The notes beneath the pieces were generated by a model. That model saw only the letters and a program-made list of their open reading frames with translations, was not told the origin of the DNA and ran no database searches. Positions 34,681 through 43,726 of a DNA stretch of 64,000 nucleotides are shown piece after piece. The stretch's first letter is position 1, and every line of letters starts with the position of its first letter. Origin of the DNA: an uncultured Neptuniibacter sp. GTDB taxonomy: Bacteria; Pseudomonadota; Gammaproteobacteria; Pseudomonadales; Balneatricaceae. The stretch lies in assembly GCF_947498015.1 (NCBI RefSeq), contig NZ_CANMIR010000001.1, positions 372,001-436,000 of the forward strand, given 5' to 3'. Both the position numbers and the translations under genes were made by a program.

Positions 34681-36495
34681 TTATTGGTTAGCATTCTCTT
34701 TCAGCAAAATTTCAGGCTTGAATCCCGTACAAAAATTCCCCCAGTGCTGACCATTAACATAGAGGGGAACGGATAATGAATTAATTATCTCTCCAGTGTC
34801 GCGGATCACTGTTAACAAGAGGAAGGGAGATGTCTGGTTTGCACGTCTAAGTTCAGCACGGCTTGCATTGTACATACGGCGATGTCGACTAAATGCATTA
34901 TCCTGCTCAAAACTCCCGGTCATCGGCTTGGATATTTTACTGTTATGCGCAGGGCAATAACCGTTCAGATCAAAGGAGCACCCAATTGCAAACTCAGGAT
35001 TATCTTCAATGAAGCGATCATAGATAGGCTGCATCTCTTGCTCAAAGATATCCGTATAACTGGTATCAAATTTTGCGGGTAGTTGGTCATGGTTTGTACG
35101 TACATAATTGCAATCAAACAGCGCTACTCCTTTCTCAACCAGGCGTTGTAATCCATCCTGAACCACCGCAGCACCTTCCTGAGTTTTCCTGAGAATCTCC
35201 TCAAAACCACCGTAACCGATACTGAATCTGGATAATAGCTCCTGCATATCCTCTGTCGAACTCTCTAGCTCCAGTGAATAACTGGCTGACAGCTCCATCT
35301 CTGATTTGATCGCTCCGGAAAGGTTTGTAATCTCCGAAACATGCTCATGCATATTTTCATTGCTGTATGAAAGCTCTTCGATTGCGGCACTTATCTCATT
35401 CATCTGACCAGAAACTGTTTCAAAATCATTGATCATCGCGGTAAATTTTTGACTTGTCTGAGCAATATAACCATCAGTTTCTGTCACATAATCCATGATA
35501 CTGGAAGCACCAGAGCTCGTATTCTCCACTAATGAAACCATCTCATGGATATTTGTATCGATCTCTTGCGTCGCGTCATTAACTTTTTGCGATAGCGTCC
35601 GAACTTCATCCGCAACGACGGAGAACCCTCTTCCCGCCTCGCCTGCACGCGCGGCTTCAATAGAAGCGTTCAACGCCAGCAGATTCGTCTGATCCGAAAA
35701 ATCCTGAACCAAGGAGAGTACCTTCAAAATATTATTTGAATTTTCTGAGAGCTGATGAACCACTTGCTGAAAATCTGATACCTGATGCTCAATAGCACGC
35801 ATCCGTTCTTTAACCTGTGACATCTCATCACCTGCACTGCGAATCTCACCCAGGTTATTGTCATTGCTCACAGATATTTTCTGAGTATGGTTTGCTATAC
35901 CACTGATCGCTTGGGATGCTTCCTGACTTGCCTGAAAAACTTTATGCGCTTGCTCTTCCTGCTGCTGAGCAGACCCTTTAGCTTCGATAATAATCTTTTG
36001 AAGCTGATTTGAATTGAGAGAGACCTTAACGCTGTGCGCTCGCGTTTCAGCAATCATCTGTTTCAAACTTGTTGAAAAATCGTTGTAGCTTTTAGCCAAA
36101 GTAGATATTTCATCATGGGTGTAATCAGGAAGGCTGGCCGAAATATCACCATCGTTATCTTTTACCGCCTGAAGCACGGATGTGATATCAGAAATAGGCC
36201 GAAGTAAAAGGTGACGTAAAAAAAAGATACTGAATACAGAACTTATCAGTGCAATCACAAGAAACAGAGAGCCAAGCTGAATGAGTAGTTCATTCATCTT
36301 CGCAACCCCTTCATACACAGCAGCATGCACCCCCAAAATAGACTGAATTAACTTAAGCTCCAGATAAACCCAGTACCCGAGTAGGGCAAACCCAATTACG
36401 GGCAGCAGCAGAAACAGAACATTACCAGAAATTTTTTTAGTTAGTGAATCAAATAGCGCCCTTTCAATTGCGTTATACATACCCACGTTAAGCAT
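34681..36495 (-). CDS. Methyl-accepting chemotaxis protein with C-terminal sensor domain
   Basis: A 604-residue chemoreceptor. Two membrane helices near residues 25-47 and 72-97 leave only a short periplasmic loop. A HAMP domain (about 97-150) and the signalling coiled coil (about 190-440) follow, with the conserved tip [20 protein letters not shown]. The last 150 residues form a cytosolic domain ([67 protein letters not shown]) of a kind found at the end of many proteobacterial MCPs, probably the sensing part. It is divergent from the diiron gene with 385 bp between them. Confidence 0.92.
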   Translation of the reverse strand: MLNVGMYNAIERALFDSLTKKISGNVLFLLLPVIGFALLGYWVYLELKLIQSILGVHAAVYEGVAKMNELLIQLGSLFLVIALISSVFSIFFLRHLLLRPISDITSVLQAVKDNDGDISASLPDYTHDEISTLAKSYNDFSTSLKQMIAETRAHSVKVSLNSNQLQKIIIEAKGSAQQQEEQAHKVFQASQEASQAISGIANHTQKISVSNDNNLGEIRSAGDEMSQVKERMRAIEHQVSDFQQVVHQLSENSNNILKVLSLVQDFSDQTNLLALNASIEAARAGEAGRGFSVVADEVRTLSQKVNDATQEIDTNIHEMVSLVENTSSGASSIMDYVTETDGYIAQTSQKFTAMINDFETVSGQMNEISAAIEELSYSNENMHEHVSEITNLSGAIKSEMELSASYSLELESSTEDMQELLSRFSIGYGGFEEILRKTQEGAAVVQDGLQRLVEKGVALFDCNYVRTNHDQLPAKFDTSYTDIFEQEMQPIYDRFIEDNPEFAIGCSFDLNGYCPAHNSKISKPMTGSFEQDNAFSRHRRMYNASRAELRRANQTSPFLLLTVIRDTGEIINSLSVPLYVNGQHWGNFCTGFKPEILLKENANQ

Positions 36496-36880
36496 TCCTA
36501 TTGTTGTTATTTTTAATAAATACTACTAAAGACGCACCCACCCAACAAACATCAAGACACACTAAATACAAATACTTACACACTTTGAGTATCACGTTAC
36601 TTAAAATTACTTTTTGTTACACCTGAGATCAGGTTAAAACAATTCAAGAAAAACAATTCAACAAAAACATACAACCTACTGTTTTATTGGATGATTTTAT
36701 TCATACCCTCAACCCAGACACTCATAACCATCCTTGAAGCCCTTTCACAAAACAAATAACCACACAAAATAAATGACACAATTTACATGTTAAGTATTGA
36801 TTTTATGTATCACTTTAAATAACCTAAAAAGGCAATCAACACATATAACTACAAAAAAACGACTTTACGAGGTTTAGAAC
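36496..36880. other. 385-bp divergent region between MCP and diiron genes
   Basis: AT-rich, no ORF. It carries the GTTAC direct repeats (36596-36621, listed separately). A stretch TTAAGTATTGATTTTATGTATCAC (broken here into its visible parts: TTAAGTATTG, TTTTATG) about 60-90 bp before the diiron gene may hold its promoter, but no consensus sigma-70 or sigma-54 pair is convincing. Confidence 0.4.
36596..36621. promoter_or_regulatory. Three GTTAC-type repeats with 10-bp period
   Basis: GTTAC (36596-36600), ATTAC (36606-36610) and GTTAC (36616-36620, within TGTTACA) start exactly 10 bp apart. OmpR-type response regulators bind such direct repeats on one face of DNA. The same arrangement occurs upstream of qhpA and of the island porin, and in all three it reads GTTAC in the direction of the target gene. 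Confidence 0.5.
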
Positions 36881-37912
36881 ATGGCTTCACACGACAAGAT
36901 CGCCAATACAATGGACATGCCACCAGCAACTCCTCAGCCGAATATTTATCCGCTGAGTTGGGAAACAAAGACATCAAAAGCAGAAGAGATCTGGGATGCA
37001 TCCCTGCGTGAAGCATGGAACCCTAAAGATCTGCCATGGGATACGTTTGACGTCGAGAGCTATTCTTGGGAAGAGCGTGAAGCGATGGCTTACTGGTGGA
37101 CACTACTGTCCGTATTCGACGCATCTGCGCCTCCAGTATTTGCTGAAGCTTTCATCAAAACTTATGAAGATCATGAAGAAGATGCAATCCGCCGCTGTTT
37201 CTTCTCAGTAACACGTGATGAACAGAACCACGAACAGATGTGTGGTTTGGCTATCACTAAGCTTCTGGAATGCAACAGCCCACTGGAATATGAGCCAAAA
37301 ACCGATCTTGGTAAGCGTCTGAAACGTAACGCTGCGTGGTTGTACTATAACGGAGGCCGTTACTGGAATGGTTACAAGCAGGCAGTTCCTAAGTACAGCC
37401 TGGCCGTTCTGTTCTCCTCCTTCCTGATGGGTGAGATTGCTGCCGCGACTATCTTCAAGCAGATGTCTCAGAGCTGTGAAGAGATGGTATTCCAGGAAGC
37501 ATTCAAGAACATTGGTCGTGACGAAGGTCGACACATGGCGATCTGCCTGTCCCTGATGGAGCGTGATTACCCGAACCTGTCTCAGGAAGACAAGTCTGTA
37601 ATCACTAAGCAGATCCGTGCCGGTTACCTGTTCCTCTCTGCAGTACTGTTTGAGCCGCCAGCAGAGTTCTGGGATCTACCAGAAGACTTTATCTCCACTC
37701 AGCGCGAAGCGGAAGCGATTGCTCGTGAAGCTGGTTTCGGGATCCCAACTTACGAAGCTAAGAAGGATAACTGGCGTGACGCTATGCTGAACCTGAAAGC
37801 GGTTCTGGATAAGTACGACACTCCTTTCCCTGCAATTCCAGAAGTAGGAATTACTGGTGAGGAAGTCACTCAGGCTGACCTGGATGCTGCAGATATTATT
37901 CCTATTTTCTAA
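36881..37912 (+). CDS. Ferritin-like diiron protein, probable oxygenase component
   Basis: A 343-residue soluble protein I cannot assign to a named enzyme. Helices carry two carboxylate/histidine sets typical of diiron four-helix bundles. Set one is a glutamate in FAEAFIKTYEDHEEDA with DEQNH (near residue 113). Set two is a glutamate in MGEIAAATIF with DEGRH (near 213). No RNR tyrosyl or NrdA partner is evident. It is followed by a ferredoxin-flavin reductase, the usual electron source for diiron oxygenases. Codon use is strongly optimised. The start ATG 36881 follows GAGG. Alternatives are an AurF-like N-oxygenase or R2-like oxidase. The reaction is unknown. Confidence 0.72.
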   Translation: MASHDKIANTMDMPPATPQPNIYPLSWETKTSKAEEIWDASLREAWNPKDLPWDTFDVESYSWEEREAMAYWWTLLSVFDASAPPVFAEAFIKTYEDHEEDAIRRCFFSVTRDEQNHEQMCGLAITKLLECNSPLEYEPKTDLGKRLKRNAAWLYYNGGRYWNGYKQAVPKYSLAVLFSSFLMGEIAAATIFKQMSQSCEEMVFQEAFKNIGRDEGRHMAICLSLMERDYPNLSQEDKSVITKQIRAGYLFLSAVLFEPPAEFWDLPEDFISTQREAEAIAREAGFGIPTYEAKKDNWRDAMLNLKAVLDKYDTPFPAIPEVGITGEEVTQADLDAADIIPIF

Positions 37913-37941
37913 GGAATTGATTGCAGTCAAACGGTAAATCG

Positions 37942-37967
37942 CAAGCCAAAGGGTTCCCTTTGGCTTG
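37942..37967 (+). other. Strong hairpin between diiron and reductase genes
   Basis: CAAGCCAAAGGG (37942-37953) and CCCTTTGGCTTG (37956-37967) are exact complements separated by two T, giving an 11-bp stem with a tetraloop. Only TTC follows, so full termination is unlikely. An attenuator or mRNA stabiliser that lowers reductase output relative to the diiron protein is plausible. Confidence 0.65.
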
Positions 37968-38024
37968 TTCGTACCTGACGTATACAAACCAAACAGTCTA
38001 TGCAAGTTTGTCCAGGAGAAGATT

Positions 38025-39068
38025 ATGGGTGTAGTTAAGTTAGCCCCCTCAGGTAAAGAAGTAGAAGCAAATGCAGGTGAAACCGTACTGGAAACACTAG
38101 AACGTCACGGCTACGCCCTGCCAAATAACTGCCGAGCCGGTGCCTGCGGTGAGTGTAAAGTTAAGGTAAATAGCGGTGAATTCGATCAGGGTCTGATTAT
38201 GGACATGGCCCTATCTCAAGAGGAGCGCGCAGATGGCTACGGCCTGATGTGTATGTGTAAACCCCTTTCCAATGAAATTGAGATTGAGTGGGGCACAGAG
38301 GACGCGCAACCAAAATTATTTCCGCCATCAGAAAATATCCGCTTTATTGTGGTTGACCGGATTGAGCGGACACCACGTATCACTGAGATCCGTATTCGCC
38401 CGGTGGGTAAACAGATGCGTTACTGGCCCGGTCAATATGTCATGGTCAATGATATCGAACGCAAAATTACCCCTCGCTGCTACTCAATTGCCAACGCCCC
38501 AACCAATGACGGTGAAGTTGTACTGCAGATCACTCGCGTACCCGAGGGAGAAACCAGCAACTGGGTACATGACAATCTATTTCCGGGCAGCATGCTAAAC
38601 GTTTCAGGTCCATATGGCACATTCATCGGTGACCCAAGTACCGATGGCCCAGTACTATGCCTAGTTGCTGGTACAGGCCTTGCTCCTATCCTATCACTGG
38701 CTGATGCTGCACTGCGTCGCGGCTTCAAACAACAGGTTCACCTGATGTTTTCCGCACGTCAGGAGGAAGATATTTATGACAAGGGCCTGATGGCGTTCTG
38801 GAATGCTAAGCACCGCCGATTCAAGTTCATTCCAACACTGACTCAGGAAGAGAAAGAAGGCTATCTACATGGCCGTATCCCAACCATCCTTGGAGATCAT
38901 TATCCTGACTTGTCCCGCCACTCAATCTATATTGCTGGCAGTCCTGAGTTTGTTGATGCATGCGCTGAAGCAGCTAAGAAGCTAGGTGCTAATGAAGAGA
39001 TGATTCATAGTGAAGGTTTCTTCGATCAAGCGCTACCAGTTGCTCCTGAAAGCGACCGCCTTGTGTAA
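38025..39068 (+). CDS. Ferredoxin-FAD-NAD(P)H oxidoreductase (oxygenase reductase)
   Basis: A 347-residue electron-transfer protein. The N-terminal plant-type [2Fe-2S] domain (about residues 1-90) has NNCRAGACGEC and the distal cysteine in GLMCMCKP. The FAD-binding domain (about 100-200) has RCYSIANAP. The NAD(P)-binding domain (about 205-330) has CLVAGTGLAPILSLAD. This is the layout of BenC, PaaE and toluene/methane monooxygenase reductases. ATG 38025 has a clear AGGAGAAG site. It lies 112 bp after the diiron gene, same strand, and ends in a terminator, so the pair forms a two-gene operon. Confidence 0.9.
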   Translation: MGVVKLAPSGKEVEANAGETVLETLERHGYALPNNCRAGACGECKVKVNSGEFDQGLIMDMALSQEERADGYGLMCMCKPLSNEIEIEWGTEDAQPKLFPPSENIRFIVVDRIERTPRITEIRIRPVGKQMRYWPGQYVMVNDIERKITPRCYSIANAPTNDGEVVLQITRVPEGETSNWVHDNLFPGSMLNVSGPYGTFIGDPSTDGPVLCLVAGTGLAPILSLADAALRRGFKQQVHLMFSARQEEDIYDKGLMAFWNAKHRRFKFIPTLTQEEKEGYLHGRIPTILGDHYPDLSRHSIYIAGSPEFVDACAEAAKKLGANEEMIHSEGFFDQALPVAPESDRLV

Positions 39069-39083
39069 CCGCCACCATCACCT

Positions 39084-39113
39084 AAAAACCTGCATTTATT
39101 GCAGGTTTTTTTT
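39084..39113 (+). terminator. Terminator after the reductase gene
   Basis: AAAAACCTGC (39084-39093), a 7-nt AT loop, GCAGGTTTTT (39101-39110) and further T residues. Ends the diiron/reductase transcript. Confidence 0.9.
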
Positions 39114-39119
39114 GTGAAT

Positions 39120-39143
39120 AAAAAAAGGAGCTTAAAAAGCTCC
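39120..39143 (-). terminator. Minus-strand terminator facing the aldehyde dehydrogenase gene
   Basis: GGAGCTT (39127-39133) and AAGCTCC (39137-39143) form a stem. On the minus strand seven T follow (A run 39120-39126). It lies 235 bp after the aldehyde dehydrogenase stop. The stretch between holds a GGGGGG/CCCCCC hairpin (39278-39297) and the repeated word AGGCCGATTC, but no ORF. Confidence 0.6.
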
Positions 39144-39377
39144 TAAAGAATTCAAGCGATTAACAACGCTTGAGAGTGAATACCCCAGAAGGCCGATTCT
39201 GAAGTACAGAGAGGAAAATGGTTGTTCTGAAGAGGAAACTGCTTAGCTTTAACAGGCCGATTCAGGGATAGAAAAGAGGGGGGAAGCGACTCCCCCCAAA
39301 CCCAAACTTACGAGCCAGTAAGCAGAGCGTGTGGTTATCATGTTCTCCGAAGGGGTGGAGTAACAATCAACCCACGT

Positions 39378-40790
39378 TTAACGATTAATATTGACGACCT
39401 GAATCGTGGTGTATTCGAGCAAACCTTCCTGACCGAACTCAACACCGAAACCCGACATTTTGCAGCCACCGAAAGGCGCATGAGGTAAGACCTCAGCATG
39501 CCCGTTAATCCAGGCTGTTCCACATTCCAGCTTTGAAGCAATCTGTTGACACTGTTCAAGGTCAGTTCCCCAAACAGAGCCACCCAAACCATTTTCACTG
39601 GCATTCACAGCTGCTACCGCAGCATCAATGTCAGAGTAAGCGATCACAGGCAGTACCGGACCAAACTGTTCTTTATCAACAACGGCCATACCATCCTGTG
39701 CACCTGTCACGATCGTTGGCGCAATGAAGTAGCCTTCATTTTCAGGAATATCAGCGCCCGCATGGACCTTAGCCCCACACGCTTTAGCATCCGCAATGAG
39801 GTTGCTTACAAGATCATATTGCATCTTATTCTGCAGGGGACCAAAGCTGATACCCTCTTCAAAGCCCTGACCCACTTTTTGCTGAGCCGCAATAGCAATC
39901 AGCTTATCAGTCAGCTCTTCATACTGAGACTCATGCACATAAAGACGTTTTAAAGCTGCGCAGGTCTGACCCATATTAAGGAAAGCAGTCTGAAAAATAC
40001 CTTCAGCGATTGCATCAAGATCCGCACCAGGCAGAACAATACCACCATCATTTCCACCCAACTCTAAGGTGAGGCGCTTCAGATTAGACGCAGCGCTGCG
40101 CATGATGTGTTGACCCGTAGGCGTCGAACCGGTGAAAACGATCTTACGGATTTTGTCATGAGCACTCATTGCAGGCCCAATTTCCGTTTCATCTGTCAAA
40201 ACATTCACCACACCCGCAGGAAGAACATCATTCATCAATTCAACCAGACGGAGCGTATTAAAGGGCGTTAAGGGTGATGGCTTAACAACTACGGTATTAC
40301 CGGCACGCAGCGCGGGCATAATATGCCAGACTGCGATCATTAGCGGCCAGTTCCAAGGCAGAATAGAGCCCACTACACCAATCGGCTTACGGTGCATCTC
40401 TATCAGCTTATGCTCACTGTCCTCTACGATCTCAACAGGGATCTCCAGCTCTGCCGTGTAGCGAGTCCAGCCAACTGCACCGCCAACCTCCATCTGAGCC
40501 AAAGGCAGAGGTTTGCCCTGTTCGGTAACGATAATCTCTGCCAACTCGGCAGCATTTTCTTCAATTTTATCCGCAATCTTATGTAATAGCGTTTTTCTCT
40601 CTTCATGAGAGCTGTGCTGCCATTCCTTGAATGCTGTTTCAGCAGCATCTACAGCCTGATCAAGCTGATTCACCGACGCACATGGGCACTCTGCAAATGC
40701 CTTTGCTGTAGCAGGGTTAATCACAGGATAAGTGCCCTGTTCACCAGCAACAGCCTGTCCGTTAATAATCATTGAGTATTGTTGAGTCAT
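39378..40790 (-). CDS. NAD(P)-dependent aldehyde dehydrogenase
   Basis: A 470-residue cytosolic enzyme with the aldehyde dehydrogenase pattern: PWNWPLMIAVWHIMPALRAGNTVVVKPSPLTP (about residues 143-175), FTGSTPTGQ, catalytic glutamate in LTLELGGNDGG (near 247) and catalytic cysteine in MGQTCAALKRL (near 281). Context points to oxidation of the aldehyde released by the amine dehydrogenase. With phenylethylamine as substrate this would be phenylacetaldehyde to phenylacetate, linking to the paa genes. The sequence alone does not fix the substrate. It lies 78 bp after the island porin, with a hairpin between. Confidence 0.92.
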   Translation of the reverse strand: MTQQYSMIINGQAVAGEQGTYPVINPATAKAFAECPCASVNQLDQAVDAAETAFKEWQHSSHEERKTLLHKIADKIEENAAELAEIIVTEQGKPLPLAQMEVGGAVGWTRYTAELEIPVEIVEDSEHKLIEMHRKPIGVVGSILPWNWPLMIAVWHIMPALRAGNTVVVKPSPLTPFNTLRLVELMNDVLPAGVVNVLTDETEIGPAMSAHDKIRKIVFTGSTPTGQHIMRSAASNLKRLTLELGGNDGGIVLPGADLDAIAEGIFQTAFLNMGQTCAALKRLYVHESQYEELTDKLIAIAAQQKVGQGFEEGISFGPLQNKMQYDLVSNLIADAKACGAKVHAGADIPENEGYFIAPTIVTGAQDGMAVVDKEQFGPVLPVIAYSDIDAAVAAVNASENGLGGSVWGTDLEQCQQIASKLECGTAWINGHAEVLPHAPFGGCKMSGFGVEFGQEGLLEYTTIQVVNINR

Positions 40791-40821
40791 AAAAAACGCC
40801 TTAACTATGCAGGAAAAGAGT

Positions 40822-40841
40822 ACCGGGCCCGAAAGCCCGGT
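40822..40841 (-). terminator. Hairpin between island porin and aldehyde dehydrogenase
   Basis: ACCGGGC (40822-40828), loop CCGAAA, GCCCGGT (40835-40841). On the minus strand it is followed by ACTCTTTTCC. It may partly separate the porin and dehydrogenase transcripts. Confidence 0.6.
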
Positions 40842-40868
40842 ATTCGTTTGATCGTTTTTCCGAAGGGG

Positions 40869-42191
40869 TTAGAAAGGTACGATCGCAAGAACCTGGAAGT
40901 ATGTGTTGGTGTCGTCACTGCCCTGAGTGCTGCTATTAGAATCAGGCGTATAGAAACCAACCAGTGGACTAATGATCAGATGATCATTAACAACCCACTC
41001 TGCGTAGATATCCAGCTCCTGACCATCATTTGCATCGGTACCACCAGCAGTATTGCTGAAGTCGAAGAACAGTGCGCCGACAGCCAGTGTTTCAGTTGGT
41101 GCGGCTTTTACAGCCAGATGATGTACATCAGTATCACTGTTAAATGGGCCGGCATAGTTAGCAGCTACCTCACCCTGGAACCATGTACCGTAACCACGGT
41201 TAAAACCGAAGAACAGTGGGTCAAAACCTTCATCAAAGGTGCTGTAACGGTAGTTTACGCTAGGCGACCACGCCACATCAGCAAACGTCCAACCTGCTTC
41301 AACATACCATGCATCACCATCTTTACGTGAAGCATCACCCTGATCCTGCGTCACAAACTCACCAGAAAGGAACAGATTCTCTACGCCAGCACTACCCTGG
41401 TAACGAAGACTAAAGGTTTCCTGACCATCACGATGAGTCAGACCCAAAACACCTGCTTCAGTATCATCAACATCCAGACCTTCCAGATACATCGCACCGA
41501 AAGTACCCGTTTCTGTTACATATTCCAGATTGATACCGGCCAACTCTGTACTTGCCTGCGCTGCGTTATCAGATTCGATCCAGAAGATATCTGAGCGAAG
41601 ACCGGAATCACCGCCTACACGAACAATTGCTGTTTTATCAAACGCCTTACGTGCTGCCAGCCAATATGCGCCACCACGATCAGATTCGAATCCAGGCACT
41701 CCGCCAGCCAGCGCATCATCCAAACCTTCACCAAAGTTTAGTGAATCACCGTTAATCAGAAAACCGTCACCGAAGGAGATATTCTGACGACCGATGGAGA
41801 TATCAAACATATCGTTACGGTAACCGATGTATGCATCTTCCAGATCAAGCTCACGCTCATCACCGGTTTGGATACCCATCGCATCACCGTCACCCCAAGT
41901 ACCGGACGCCAGTAAGCTTACTGCACCGTACGCTGCGGCACCGTTTTCCAGGTTACGTGTAGCACTGATACCCGCTTTGATATATGCCTCTTGCCAATCA
42001 CGGCTTTCACCTGTGTTAGCCAGACCCACTGTGTCATAGGTCTCTTCACTGCTAAAAGCACCCAGGATTGCTTCCACATCCAGATTTACTTCACCAGCAT
42101 CACTGGTATGCAGGTTATAAGCATGAACAGGCATTGCTACCGCTGCGGTAACCGCTGCTGTTAGCAAGGATTTTGCGAACATTTTTTTCAT
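40869..42191 (-). CDS. Outer-membrane porin of the alginate-export-like family
   Basis: A 440-residue exported beta-barrel. The signal peptide ends MPVHA (about residues 1-24). The barrel has DAYIGYRNDMFDISIGRQNISFGDGFLINGDSLN (about 122-156), characteristic of the alginate-export (AlgE-like) porin family, and closes with TYFQVLAIVPF. Placement inside the amine island, between qhpG and the aldehyde dehydrogenase on the same strand, suggests it admits amines or related substrates to the periplasm. It has its own upstream region with a GTTAC direct repeat 131-145 bp before the start. Confidence 0.87.
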   Translation of the reverse strand: MKKMFAKSLLTAAVTAAVAMPVHAYNLHTSDAGEVNLDVEAILGAFSSEETYDTVGLANTGESRDWQEAYIKAGISATRNLENGAAAYGAVSLLASGTWGDGDAMGIQTGDERELDLEDAYIGYRNDMFDISIGRQNISFGDGFLINGDSLNFGEGLDDALAGGVPGFESDRGGAYWLAARKAFDKTAIVRVGGDSGLRSDIFWIESDNAAQASTELAGINLEYVTETGTFGAMYLEGLDVDDTEAGVLGLTHRDGQETFSLRYQGSAGVENLFLSGEFVTQDQGDASRKDGDAWYVEAGWTFADVAWSPSVNYRYSTFDEGFDPLFFGFNRGYGTWFQGEVAANYAGPFNSDTDVHHLAVKAAPTETLAVGALFFDFSNTAGGTDANDGQELDIYAEWVVNDHLIISPLVGFYTPDSNSSTQGSDDTNTYFQVLAIVPF

Positions 42192-42322
42192 CTGGATGGT
42201 TCCTCCACCGTCACAGTCATATCTTTGTTGTTATAGCTGCTGAAATAGCAACTTTGATTACTCGATATTAAAAGGACGGTGTAAACCAGATTTGCGAGGA
42301 ATGTCTTTATTTGTTTAGAGAT

Positions 42323-42337
42323 GTAACAAAACGTAAC
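42323..42337. promoter_or_regulatory. GTAAC direct repeat upstream of the island porin
   Basis: GTAAC at 42323-42327 and 42333-42337 lie 10 bp apart (TGTAACA, 4 nt, GTAACA). It has the same spacing and the same orientation relative to the gene as the site upstream of qhpA. A candidate binding site for the OmpR-type regulator at 51126. Confidence 0.55.
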
Positions 42338-42351
42338 AAGAGAGGCTTAGT

Positions 42352-43692
42352 CTAACTAAACTGCGCACCCTGCTGACTTAACCAGCCGAGCACAGTTCTC
42401 TGCTGTGCCTCGCCAATTCCCTCAGCCAAAAGCCGGTTTTGCAGTTCAACTAAGCTTGAAGTCTCATGATAGGCATTAACAACAGGTGCTAACGGAACCC
42501 CTGAGAGATGCCAGATACCCAGCGGCTGATCCGGCGTGGTAACAACATCCACCAGTTCAACCAATCCGGCATTTACAACGGGCCGGGGATGAACTTCCAC
42601 TTGTGAGATATCCGGCGGTAGGTGAAGAGGCTGATTATCTGGCCAGGCCGCACGCGTCTGCCAGAATGACTGTTGCGGCCACTGCTGCTCCATTGCGTAG
42701 AAGTCTCTGCCGATTCGAGCAAAACGGTAGAACAGTTCCGTGATTCTCAATTGATGGAACTGTTGCGCCAATCGGGAGCGCTGAGGTTGAGATAATAGGG
42801 TATTGATGACCGCAGGTGCCTGCAGAGAAGAGGAGAGAGTTTGGAAAATCCCATTTCCCGACAGCGGATCCACGGACATCGCAGCATCCCCCACCCTGAT
42901 CCAGTTATCTCCAACCGCCTCTTCGCATAAGATCGGCGTACTGGTGCGGGCATGAATTTCACCGGTGGGTTCCGCATCGGCAAGAAACGGTCTTGCCTGT
43001 GTCAATTGAGCCAGTTGCTCATTACAAAAATCGACCAATCTCGATTTTTCAGGTAGTACAGTGCTCGCCACATCAAAAGTTAGCTGAAGGTAACGCCTGC
43101 CATTTTCATCGGCAGCCATCCACGCCCATCCCTGCTCAAAACTCTGCACAGCGGAACAGCGCGCCATCGGCTCACCCTGCCAGTATTGCAGCAACGATAC
43201 CGTTTCAGCCCCGCGAAGGCGTTTAAGTTTTGCAGATGGTGCGGATCTTCCTCGGGCTTCAACAAGATAATCAGCAGAGATTGATAGCAACTGACCACAG
43301 GAGTCCACACTGATTTCATGCCCAAAGGGCGCACTTTTCAGCTCTTTAACTCGCCCCTGAATGACATGAATACCCTGGATGGCGAGATCCATCATCAGCG
43401 CCTGATCAAACGCGGTCCGGTCAATTAAACGCTCTGTGTTGGCCTGATTACTTTCCCCATTCCAGGTGACAAATCTTGCACTGGGCTCCGGTAGGTCCTT
43501 AAGCGCATGAGTGAAGCCTGCACCTTTAAGCCCCTCAACAACGCGCTCGGAAATCCCTTCCATCGCTTTAAAAGGGCGAGCTTCGGTTATAACTGTAATA
43601 TGCTCATAACCCAATTTCTTTAAGCCAATGGCTACTGCAGCCCCGGAGGGGCCTCCACCTAAAATCACGATGTCACGCTGCTGACTTAACAT
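42352..43692 (-). CDS. qhpG: FAD-dependent monooxygenase for QHNDH maturation
   Basis: A 446-residue flavoprotein. The FAD dinucleotide fold opens with DIVILGGGPSGAAVAIGLKK (residues 7-26). A second FAD motif is WIRVGDAAMSVDPLSGNGIFQTL (about 264-287). It fits QhpG of Paracoccus, which hydroxylates the precursor tryptophan in the gamma subunit on the way to the cysteine tryptophylquinone cofactor. It is the last of qhpF-E-G, 34 bp after qhpE. The position in the cluster supports the assignment more than sequence alone would. Confidence 0.87.
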   Translation of the reverse strand: MLSQQRDIVILGGGPSGAAVAIGLKKLGYEHITVITEARPFKAMEGISERVVEGLKGAGFTHALKDLPEPSARFVTWNGESNQANTERLIDRTAFDQALMMDLAIQGIHVIQGRVKELKSAPFGHEISVDSCGQLLSISADYLVEARGRSAPSAKLKRLRGAETVSLLQYWQGEPMARCSAVQSFEQGWAWMAADENGRRYLQLTFDVASTVLPEKSRLVDFCNEQLAQLTQARPFLADAEPTGEIHARTSTPILCEEAVGDNWIRVGDAAMSVDPLSGNGIFQTLSSSLQAPAVINTLLSQPQRSRLAQQFHQLRITELFYRFARIGRDFYAMEQQWPQQSFWQTRAAWPDNQPLHLPPDISQVEVHPRPVVNAGLVELVDVVTTPDQPLGIWHLSGVPLAPVVNAYHETSSLVELQNRLLAEGIGEAQQRTVLGWLSQQGAQFS

Positions 43693-43726
43693 TGCTACTC
43701 CTTCACCGGATAGCCGTAGATCTGAT

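Noticed and set aside
36881..37912. Ribonucleotide reductase small subunit (NrdB)
   Set aside because: There is no nrdA alongside, the partner is a full flavin reductase with FAD and NAD domains rather than a small ferredoxin, and no radical tyrosine context could be identified.
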